A model generated the notes under the pieces. That model saw only the letters and a program-made list of their open reading frames with translations, had not been told where the DNA came from and did no database searches. A stretch of DNA of 41,525 bases, from the NCBI GenBank assembly GCA_025449645.1, contig JANWIY010000058.1, positions 1 through 41,525 on the forward strand, written 5' to 3'. Positions 7,214 through 14,507 of this stretch are shown here, piece after piece. Every line of letters begins with the position of its first letter. Position 1 is the first letter of the stretch. The translations under genes and the position numbers were made by a program. Source of the stretch: Chitinophagaceae bacterium (GTDB taxonomy: Bacteria > Bacteroidota > Bacteroidia > Chitinophagales > Chitinophagaceae).

Positions 7214-10200
7214 ATGAAACAATCGCTCACCCGAAATCTTATCATTGGCTTTGGCTTTTCACTTTTGCTTCTTCTCGGCAGTTCAATAGCATCCTTCCTC
7301 AGCATACAAACCCTGCTCGATAGTTCGAGATGGGTTTCCCATACCTATAAAGTAATCTCCGAGCTTGATAATGTAATTGCCCCTGTCAGAGAGGCTGAAA
7401 CATCCCAGCGCGGATTTCTCATAAGTGATGACCCCATCTATCTTGGCCCATTTCATGGGTCGTTTCAGGAGTCCCTGAATGCGCTGGAACGCGTCAAAAG
7501 CCTGACTGCAGACAATACCATGGAGCAGGAACGCTGCGAAAAACTTCGCGGTTACATCAATATGCGGTTTGCCCAGATGGAAACCCTGATAGCAGAAAAA
7601 AAGGATAATAACCTGATCCACGTAAATGAACTTCAGGAGGGAAAGGAATATATGGATTCTATCAGGGCCACTATATTGCTCATGAAGAATACGGAAACGG
7701 CCCTTCTCACAAATAGAACTGCCAGGTTTAACACATTCTCCGCTTTCACGCCAGCCATTATTATCCTTGCCTGTGTTCTTGCAATCTTAATCGCTGTTTT
7801 CTTTTTTATACGCGTCAGAAAGGATATAGATGAAAAAACAAGACTTACTGATGACCTTGCAAAAAAAGACAGGGATATCGGGAGGCGGATCGACATTATC
7901 CGCGGAATCGCGGAAACAATTTCTTCGGGGGACTATACCGTCAGAATTATTGACCAGGAAAAGGATGATCTCGGCAGTCTGTCAGCTGCACTGAATAAAA
8001 TGGCTTCATCCCTGGAAGGATCCTTCAAGACGATTTCTGATAAGGAATGGCTGCAATCCGGCTCCGCCAGGCTCAGCGAGACCGTCAGAGGTGAAAGGCC
8101 GATACGCGAATTGACCCTGAATGCCCTGGAAGCGATGGTTAACTATACAGGAAGCGTTGTGGGTGCTTTTTACCTGGCTTCTACTCCCGGAAAACTTGAT
8201 TTTTCCTCAGGGTATGCGTTTGATCCGGAACAGGACAGGAAACAGATCCGGTTCGGCCAGGGAATTGTTGGTGAAACAGCGCAAAGCAAAAAGGAAATTG
8301 AAGTAAATGATCTTTCGCGTGATGATCTTCAGATTACCTATGCCACGGGAGAAGTAAGACCTTCCAGCATCTATGCCTTTCCGTTGTTTTTTGAAAAGAC
8401 CCTCATGGGAGTGGTTGAACTGGGTAGCCTGAATGTTTTTACCGTGCGTGATAAGCTTTACCTGCAAAATGCGGCAGAGAATATTGGCGTTGCATTGAAC
8501 ACTGTGATAACCAGGATGAGGCTCCATGAATTATTGGAAGAAACCCAAACTCAATCGGCGGAGCTGCAAACCCAGCATAACGAAATGGAAGTGCTGAATG
8601 CAGAAATGGAAGCGCAAACCGAAAAGCTCCAGGTCTCGGAAGAAGAATTAAAGGTACAGCAGGAAGAATTAATGCAAACCAACCGCGAACTCGAGGAGCG
8701 TAGTAAATTGTTGGAGGAAAAAAACGAAGTGATCGGGTACAGAAACCAGGAAATACAAAAGAAATCGGAAGAACTTGCCTTGAGCACACGTTATAAATCA
8801 GACTTTTTGGCGAATATGTCCCATGAACTCCGCACCCCCCTAAATGCTATACTCTTACTCTCCCGGCTGATGGCAGAAAATAAGGAAGGGCACCTGACCC
8901 AGGAGCAGGTTGAATATGCCGAGGTGATCCAAAGTTCGGGGAATGGTTTGCTGCAGCTGATAGATGAAATCCTGGACCTCTCCAAGATTGAATCAGGCCG
9001 GGTGCAAATGGAATATGGTTTCTTCAGCATTAGCGAGATCGTTAACGATGTCAGGATACTTTTTGATCCGCTGGCAAAGGAAAAAAATATTCTATTCAAT
9101 ATGAATGTTGACCAGGGAATTCCGGCTGAAATTGAAACGGATAAAATGAAGGTGGAGCAAATACTTAAGAATCTGCTTTCAAATGCAATTAAGTTTACTT
9201 CAGAAGGCAGCGTTGAATTAAATATTAAGCCTGAGGCAGAGAACGACATAAGGTTTATACGGTTTGAGGTTAAGGATACTGGTATCGGAATACCTGATGA
9301 TAAACAGGCCCTGATTTTTGAGGCCTTCCAGCAGGCTGATGGTTCCACCAAACGTAAATTTGGTGGCACCGGACTCGGACTCTCCATCAGCCGGGAACTA
9401 AGCAAACTGCTGAACGGAGATTTGTATGTAAGCAGCACCGAAGGCAAGGGAAGTGTGTTCACCTTCCGGCTTCCTGCATCCCGATTGTTCCTGCCTGATC
9501 GTGTCATGCCATCCCGGCCTGCTCCGGCAATAGGCGCAAACGGAGTAAAACCTCCGCTCCAGCAGCCGCCCGGTCCCCAACTAACAACCACGGATATACC
9601 AAAAGATATACCGGACGACCGCGAGCATGTTCAGCCGGGCGATAAAGTAATTCTGATCATAGAAGACGATATTCCGTTTGCCAGGGCCCTGCTTGAGTTC
9701 ACCCGCAAGCAGGAGTATAAAGGTATTGTGGCCGTGCGCGGGGACACGGGCATCCATCTTGCCAGGGCATTTAATCCGCGAGGGATATTGCTGGATATTC
9801 AACTTCCGGTGAGAAATGGTTGGGAAGTGATGGAAGAATTGAAGCGTGATGCCAAAACAAGGCATATTCCGGTACATATCATGTCATCATTTGAAGCGAG
9901 GAAGGAAAGCCTGAGCAGAGGGGCCGTGGATTTCATCAATAAGCCAGTTGCTTATGAACGTTTACCGGAAATATTCAAGAAAATTGAACTCGCCCTCAAT
10001 GAGGGTCCTTTCAAGGTGCTTATCGTTGAGGAAAATCCAAGGCATGCAAAAGCGCTGAGCTATTATCTTGGAACCTATGGGGTCAACCCTGTAATTACTC
10101 CATCTATGGATGAAAGTATTCATGCCCTTCAGCAGGGTGAGGTGAACTGCACGATCCTTGATGCTGGCCTGGCGGATTCAAAGGGCTATGAGCAGCTTGA

Positions 10201-10816
10201 AACTTTCAAATCCACCCCCGGACTTGAAAATGTTCCGGTAATCATTTTTACCGGTAAGAATTTCTCAAGAACGGAGGAACAGCGGATCCGGCAATACGCA
10301 GATTCAATCGTAATCAAAACGGCGCATTCCTACGAAAGGATCCTGGATGAGGTTTCGTTATTCCTGCATATCGTTGATCAGAAGGAAAAACCCAGGAATT
10401 CCGCACCGATGGAAAAACTCGGGGCACTTGATGAAGTACTCAGGAATAAAATGGTTCTGATTGCAGATGATGACGTCAGGAATATTTTTTCCCTGACAAA
10501 AGTTTTGGAACAGCATAAAATGAAGGTGATCCCGGCCATAGATGGAAATGAAGCGGTTGAAATGCTTCAGGCAAACCCGCAGGTGAACATTATATTGATG
10601 GACATGATGATGCCGGAACTTGACGGCTATGACAGCATTAGGAAAATAAGGGAAATACCCGCCTTCTGGAATTTACCAATCATCGCTGTAACTGCCAAAG
10701 CCATGGCAGGAGATCGGGAAAAATGTATCAGTGCCGGTGCTTCGGATTATATTTCAAAACCGGTTGACATGGATCAGCTCATTTCTTTGTTACGAATCTG
10801 GTTATACGAAAAATAG
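7214..10816 (+). CDS. CHASE3-HAMP-GAF-histidine kinase-triple REC hybrid sensor
   Basis: This is a 1200-aa membrane phosphorelay kinase. TM1 is at about residues 10-32, a periplasmic CHASE3-like domain spans about 35-175 (QRGFLISDD motif), and TM2 spans about 177-200. HAMP comes next (about 205-275), then GAF (about 295-435) and a long coiled coil (about 438-525). HisKA follows with H537 in SHELRTPLNA, then HATPase (NLLSNAIKFT, DTGIGIP, GTGLGLSIS). Three receivers follow. REC1 has acceptor D861 and REC3 has D1130 in LMDMMMPELDGY. REC2 has D983 but a reduced acidic pocket (EEN instead of DD). CheR begins 12 bp downstream, the usual arrangement for Bacteroidota stress-signalling kinases with a Che-type methylation pair. 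The ligand is not readable. Confidence 0.94.
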   Translation: MKQSLTRNLIIGFGFSLLLLLGSSIASFLSIQTLLDSSRWVSHTYKVISELDNVIAPVREAETSQRGFLISDDPIYLGPFHGSFQESLNALERVKSLTADNTMEQERCEKLRGYINMRFAQMETLIAEKKDNNLIHVNELQEGKEYMDSIRATILLMKNTETALLTNRTARFNTFSAFTPAIIILACVLAILIAVFFFIRVRKDIDEKTRLTDDLAKKDRDIGRRIDIIRGIAETISSGDYTVRIIDQEKDDLGSLSAALNKMASSLEGSFKTISDKEWLQSGSARLSETVRGERPIRELTLNALEAMVNYTGSVVGAFYLASTPGKLDFSSGYAFDPEQDRKQIRFGQGIVGETAQSKKEIEVNDLSRDDLQITYATGEVRPSSIYAFPLFFEKTLMGVVELGSLNVFTVRDKLYLQNAAENIGVALNTVITRMRLHELLEETQTQSAELQTQHNEMEVLNAEMEAQTEKLQVSEEELKVQQEELMQTNRELEERSKLLEEKNEVIGYRNQEIQKKSEELALSTRYKSDFLANMSHELRTPLNAILLLSRLMAENKEGHLTQEQVEYAEVIQSSGNGLLQLIDEILDLSKIESGRVQMEYGFFSISEIVNDVRILFDPLAKEKNILFNMNVDQGIPAEIETDKMKVEQILKNLLSNAIKFTSEGSVELNIKPEAENDIRFIRFEVKDTGIGIPDDKQALIFEAFQQADGSTKRKFGGTGLGLSISRELSKLLNGDLYVSSTEGKGSVFTFRLPASRLFLPDRVMPSRPAPAIGANGVKPPLQQPPGPQLTTTDIPKDIPDDREHVQPGDKVILIIEDDIPFARALLEFTRKQEYKGIVAVRGDTGIHLARAFNPRGILLDIQLPVRNGWEVMEELKRDAKTRHIPVHIMSSFEARKESLSRGAVDFINKPVAYERLPEIFKKIELALNEGPFKVLIVEENPRHAKALSYYLGTYGVNPVITPSMDESIHALQQGEVNCTILDAGLADSKGYEQLETFKSTPGLENVPVIIFTGKNFSRTEEQRIRQYADSIVIKTAHSYERILDEVSLFLHIVDQKEKPRNSAPMEKLGALDEVLRNKMVLIADDDVRNIFSLTKVLEQHKMKVIPAIDGNEAVEMLQANPQVNIILMDMMMPELDGYDSIRKIREIPAFWNLPIIAVTAKAMAGDREKCISAGASDYISKPVDMDQLISLLRIWLYEK

Positions 10817-10828
10817 AATGTCAGTAAA

Positions 10829-11644
10829 ATGCCCGTACACGATGAGGAAGTCGATCTTTTGTTAAATGACCTGATAGATCATTATGGCTATGATTTTACA
10901 GGTTATACAGAAGCTTCATTGAAAAGAAGGGTTAACCGTCTTTTTATTGTGGATGGGTTTCCAAGTTTTGCCGAATTTCGTTTCCGGGTGATCCATGACG
11001 CCGATTACTTCCGGCACCTGGTAGAGGAGCTGACCGTAAATGTGACCGAGATGCTAAGGGACCCGCTTTTCTACAAAACCCTTCGCGAAGAAGTGATTCC
11101 TGTCCTGGCTACCTATCCATTCATCCGAATCTGGCACGCAGGCTGCTCCACGGGCGAAGAAGTGTATTCAATGGCGATTCTTCTGAAAGAAGCCGGGCTT
11201 CTTCACAAATCCCGCTTATATGCAACGGACATCAACCCTAAAGTGATCGAGAAAGCCAGAAAGGGGATTTTTCCTGCAAACCAGATGCGAAAATATTCGG
11301 AAAATTACATTCAATCAGGCGGAACAAATGATTTTTCATCCTATTATATATCCAATTACAACCTGGCAAAATTTGATGTCGCATTAAGCAGGCAAATGAT
11401 CTTTGCTACGCATAACCTGGTCTCGGATTCATCGTTCAACGAGTTTCAGCTGATTATATGCAGGAATACCCTTATCTATTTCGACAAGGAGCTTCAATCA
11501 AAAGTGTTGCAGCTGTTCGACAATAGCCTGGAAACTTTGGGTTTCCTTGCCTTGGGGACCAGGGAATCCCTGAAATTTTCGCCGGTTGATTCTAAATTTA
11601 AATTTGCTGTACCCGGGCAAAAAATATGGCGAAAAATGAGCTAA
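10829..11644 (+). CDS. cheR: CheR-type protein-glutamate methyltransferase
   Basis: This 271-aa enzyme transfers methyl groups from S-adenosylmethionine to receptor glutamates. The N-terminal helical domain (about 1-75) carries the SLKRRVNRLF segment. The SAM-binding fold (about 76-271) has the diagnostic motif WHAGCSTGEEVYSMA and the later ATDINPKVIEKA and LIICRNTLIYF motifs. No TPR or other extra domain is fused. The gene is 12 bp after the large hybrid kinase and overlaps cheB by 19 bp. No methyl-accepting chemoreceptor is encoded in the window, so the substrate may be the HAMP/coiled-coil kinase or a receptor elsewhere; this is inference. Confidence 0.93.
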   Translation: MPVHDEEVDLLLNDLIDHYGYDFTGYTEASLKRRVNRLFIVDGFPSFAEFRFRVIHDADYFRHLVEELTVNVTEMLRDPLFYKTLREEVIPVLATYPFIRIWHAGCSTGEEVYSMAILLKEAGLLHKSRLYATDINPKVIEKARKGIFPANQMRKYSENYIQSGGTNDFSSYYISNYNLAKFDVALSRQMIFATHNLVSDSSFNEFQLIICRNTLIYFDKELQSKVLQLFDNSLETLGFLALGTRESLKFSPVDSKFKFAVPGQKIWRKMS

Positions 11645-12225
11645 ATAAAATTGAGCTGTTGGTGATCGGTGGTTCATCCGGAAGTCTTGAAGTGATCCTT
11701 AGTATCCTGACGCAACTTCCTGCAGATTATCAAATTCCGATTGTATTGGTCATGCACCGGAGTAATTCGCAGGAATCGCTCTTACCAGAAATCCTTTCGC
11801 TCAAGTCCAGGATCCCTTTGCAGGAGGTGGAAGAAAAGGAACCGATCAGGCCGGCAATGGTCTATCTGGCGCCGGCGGATTTCCATGTGCTCATTGAAAA
11901 GGACAAAACATTTTCACTTGACTATTCTGAAAAAATGAATTATAGCCGCCCAAGCATTGACGTTACATTCATATCAGCCGCCGAAGTGTATTGCGACAGG
12001 CTAATAGGCATACTTTTGTCGGGCGCAAACGAAGATGGAACAGAAGGACTGAAAGAAATTAAGATGCGGGGAGGTTATTGTATTATTCAGGATCCCCGGG
12101 ATGCCAGGATGGAATTTATGCCCAGGCATGCACTGGATCACATGCCGGCAGATGCTGTTTTGACCGGTTCCGGAATAATTGATTTTCTACTTTCACTGCA
12201 TGATCACGGAAGTCGCCGGGTCTGA
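11626..12225 (+). CDS. cheB: CheB-type methylesterase lacking a receiver domain
   Basis: At 199 aa this is just the catalytic CheB domain; the usual N-terminal receiver is absent. The catalytic serine is S17 in GGSSGS, the histidine lies in VMHRS, and the aspartate in SGANEDGTEG, giving the full Ser-His-Asp set. It should remove receptor methyl esters or deamidate glutamines. Because no receiver is attached, its activity cannot be controlled by its own phosphorylation; the stand-alone receiver at 12204-12578 is one possible partner. It overlaps the end of cheR (ATG at 11626) and its last 22 bp overlap the convergent response regulator gene. Confidence 0.92.
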   Translation: MAKNELNKIELLVIGGSSGSLEVILSILTQLPADYQIPIVLVMHRSNSQESLLPEILSLKSRIPLQEVEEKEPIRPAMVYLAPADFHVLIEKDKTFSLDYSEKMNYSRPSIDVTFISAAEVYCDRLIGILLSGANEDGTEGLKEIKMRGGYCIIQDPRDARMEFMPRHALDHMPADAVLTGSGIIDFLLSLHDHGSRRV

Positions 12226-12578
12226 ATAGCTTTTGAAACGATATTCTCCAACTCATCGATTTCAAAAGGCTTTTGAAGGTAAAATTCCGCGCCTGCTTCT
12301 GTTGCAAGCTCCTGAACATTGTTGTTGGCGCTGAAAAAAATTACCGGGATACTTTTTAAGTTATCATGATTCTTGATGAGTTGCGTTGCCTTGATTCCGC
12401 CGGTATCAGGAATCCAATTATCCATCAGGATCACATCGGGAGCAAATAATTCCACATCCTGAACGATTTCATTGCATTTGTTACATCCGCTTACGGCATA
12501 TTGTTTAGATTTCAATACAATAGAACAAACATCAAGTAAATCCGTATCATCGTCGAAAATCATTACCCTGCCCGGCAT
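12204..12578 (-). CDS. Single-domain response regulator (REC only)
   Basis: This 124-aa protein consists of one receiver domain. The acidic pocket is D9-D11 (FDDD), the phospho-acceptor is D53 (LMDNWIPDTGG), the conserved Ser/Thr position is S83, and the lysine is K103 (LQKPFE). It has no output domain, like CheY or Spo0F, so it works by protein contact or as a phosphorelay step. It is on the opposite strand and its 3' end overlaps the 3' end of cheB by 22 bp, which could couple expression by antisense transcription. A minus-strand TAATTTTG box (12611-12618) lies 33 bp upstream of the ATG and fits the Bacteroidota -7 promoter element. Confidence 0.92.
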   Translation of the reverse strand: MPGRVMIFDDDTDLLDVCSIVLKSKQYAVSGCNKCNEIVQDVELFAPDVILMDNWIPDTGGIKATQLIKNHDNLKSIPVIFFSANNNVQELATEAGAEFYLQKPFEIDELENIVSKAIQTRRLP

Positions 12579-12610
12579 AAAGATCAGTTTTGTTATTTTA
12601 AAGCCTGAAC

Positions 12611-12618
12611 CAAAATTA
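12611..12618 (-). promoter_or_regulatory. Candidate Bacteroidota -7 promoter box (TAATTTTG)
   Basis: On the minus strand the bases TAATTTTG match the TAnnTTTG element used by the main sigma factor of Bacteroidota, about 33 bp before the response regulator ATG. No clear TTG -33 element is visible, so support rests on the -7 match and the position. Confidence 0.35.
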
Positions 12619-12640
12619 CCGAAATTAAGCCAGCTCCCGA

Positions 12641-12656
12641 TGGCACGGAAATTTAA
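12641..12656 (+). promoter_or_regulatory. Possible sigma-54 promoter before treZ (-24 perfect, -12 weak)
   Basis: TGGCACG at 12641-12647 is an exact -24 element, 25 bp before the predicted sigma-54 start and upstream of treZ. The bases at the -12 position are TTTAA instead of TTGCA/T, which would cripple a canonical promoter. It is listed because the heptamer also occurs upstream of the lipoprotein gene at 28365, and a full promoter occurs at 5769-5784. Confidence 0.25.
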
Positions 12657-12680
12657 CAGCCTTGCACAAAATAATATTTC

Positions 12681-14504
12681 TTGAACAATGAGAAGGTAGG
12701 CGCATTTTATGAACCGGGTACCTGCTTATTTACCGTTTGGGCCCCTGTGAAATCCCGGATGGAACTCATTATTGAATCTTCTATCCGGACGACGTTGCCT
12801 ATGGAAAAAAAGAAATCCGGGTACTGGCAGGCCTCTGTTTCTGTTGAGCCAGGCGCCAGGTACCGGTTCCGGGTGGATGATGAAGGACTCTTTCCGGATC
12901 CTGCATCCCTGAGCCAACCCGAAGGCGTACACGGACCGAGTGAAGTCATTGACCGGAACCTGTTCATTTGGAAGGATGCCGGATGGAAGGGTATTCCACT
13001 GGCAGACATGATCATATATGAGATCCATACCGGTGCGTTTACTGACAAACATAATTTTGAGGGTATTCGGGGCCGGCTTGATTATCTAAAAAATATCGGC
13101 ATAAACACAATCGAACTGATGCCCGTCGCCCAATTCCCCGGCAAGCGTAATTGGGGATATGATGCGGTGTTTCCCTTTGCCGTTCAAAATAGTTATGGGG
13201 GAGCGGACGAATTGAAAAATCTCGTGAATGAGGCGCATAGTAAGGGTATAGCGGTTTTGCTGGATGTGGTTTACAATCATCTTGGGCCGGAGGGGAATAA
13301 TTTCTCCCGGTTTGCTCCATATTTTACTGACAAGTATAAAACCCCATGGGGCGAATCCATCAACCTTGATGATGCCTGGAGTGATGGAGTAAAAGAATAT
13401 TTCATTCAAAATGCAGAAATGTGGCTCGGGGATTTTCATATTGACGGCCTTCGCCTGGACGCCGTTCACGCCCTCAGGGATTTTAGTACAAATCATTTGG
13501 TAAAACAACTAAAAGAAAGAGCAGAGGATGTTGAAAAGCGTACCGGTTCCAAAAAGCTCCTCATTGCAGAGATTGACCTGAACGACACACGCTTTATATT
13601 GGAAAAGGATAAGTGGGGTTACGGGCTTGATGGTCAATGGGCCGACGAATTTCATCATGCCCTCCACGCTTTGATTACGGGAGAAAAATCCGGTTACTAT
13701 GAAGATTTTGGAGAAACGGCACATCTGGTAAAAGCATTTACGGCTACTTATGTTTATGACGGTAATTATTCCATTCACAGAAGAAGGAAATTCGGATCGG
13801 ATGCACACGCATTTAATTACGATCGCTTTGTTGTTTTTGATCAAAACCATGATCAAACCGGTAACCGCCCGGACGGAGGCCGGCTCAGCACCCTGGTTTC
13901 TTTTGAAGGATTGAAGCTGACAGCGGCAACAGTTCTGCTTTCACCATATGTTCCTTTGCTCTTTATGGGAGAAGAATATGGCGAGCAAAACCCGTTTTTG
14001 TTTTTTGTGGATTACAGCAATGAAGACCTGCTGGCTGCAGTTCGGAAAGGAAGGGAAGAAGAGTTTGCCTGCTTTCATCATGAAGGCGAATTTGCTGATC
14101 CCGCTTCTGCAGAAAGCTTTCTTAAATCAGTCCTGTCCTGGCATTATGCTGATAAACAGTCCGACGCGCTGATGCGTTGGTATCAATATCTCATCAACTT
14201 CCGGAAAACGCGCAAGGCTATGCGGGGAAAAGAGCGCAGGCAAACCAAAGTGAGTTCTCCGATGGATAACCTGATCCTCCTGGAAAGAGAATTTGAACAA
14301 GATCATCTGGTCATTGTTTTAAATTATGCAAATATGGAACTATCGGTAAAATCCGATTATAATAAAAAACTCTGCAGGATTGAGGATTCATCTTCAGGGC
14401 ATTGGGCAGGTGCAGGTTCCGGAACAGCATCTGAATGGGGTGTCGGACAATTGCTTGAGGTTCCCGGTACCACCATTTGCATCTATGAATTCAATGAAAA
14501 CTGA
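12681..14504 (+). CDS. treZ: Malto-oligosyltrehalose trehalohydrolase (TreZ)
   Basis: This 607-aa GH13 enzyme releases trehalose from maltooligosyl-trehalose. An N-terminal CBM48/E-set domain (about 1-95; CLFTVWAPVKSRMEL) precedes the TIM barrel. The nucleophile is D260 in GLRLDAVHAL, the acid/base is E297 in LIAEIDLND, and the family sequence DQNHDQTGNR supplies the third acid. The start is the TTG at 12681: an in-frame stop at 12672-12674 closes the frame upstream, and the residues straight after it (VGAFYEPGTC) are the conserved family N-terminus. The nearest ATG, at 12688, is out of frame. treY follows after 3 bp. The GH13 debranching enzyme treX is not in the window. Confidence 0.95.
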   Translation: MNNEKVGAFYEPGTCLFTVWAPVKSRMELIIESSIRTTLPMEKKKSGYWQASVSVEPGARYRFRVDDEGLFPDPASLSQPEGVHGPSEVIDRNLFIWKDAGWKGIPLADMIIYEIHTGAFTDKHNFEGIRGRLDYLKNIGINTIELMPVAQFPGKRNWGYDAVFPFAVQNSYGGADELKNLVNEAHSKGIAVLLDVVYNHLGPEGNNFSRFAPYFTDKYKTPWGESINLDDAWSDGVKEYFIQNAEMWLGDFHIDGLRLDAVHALRDFSTNHLVKQLKERAEDVEKRTGSKKLLIAEIDLNDTRFILEKDKWGYGLDGQWADEFHHALHALITGEKSGYYEDFGETAHLVKAFTATYVYDGNYSIHRRRKFGSDAHAFNYDRFVVFDQNHDQTGNRPDGGRLSTLVSFEGLKLTAATVLLSPYVPLLFMGEEYGEQNPFLFFVDYSNEDLLAAVRKGREEEFACFHHEGEFADPASAESFLKSVLSWHYADKQSDALMRWYQYLINFRKTRKAMRGKERRQTKVSSPMDNLILLEREFEQDHLVIVLNYANMELSVKSDYNKKLCRIEDSSSGHWAGAGSGTASEWGVGQLLEVPGTTICIYEFNEN

Positions 14505-14507
14505 ATA

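Noticed and set aside
8791-9591. 266-codon open frame on the minus strand
   Set aside because: It is a shadow of the histidine kinase domain, low-complexity serine/leucine-rich, with no domain.
10010-10380. Second receiver of the 1200-aa kinase as a dead pseudo-receiver
   Set aside because: D983 and a lysine in IVIKT remain; only one pocket residue pair is changed (EEN), so loss of function cannot be claimed.
11132-11147. Sigma-54-like TGGCACG-N4-CTGCT sequence
   Set aside because: It lies inside cheR and encodes the conserved WHAGCSTGEE motif, so the match is explained by protein coding; there is no gene start nearby.
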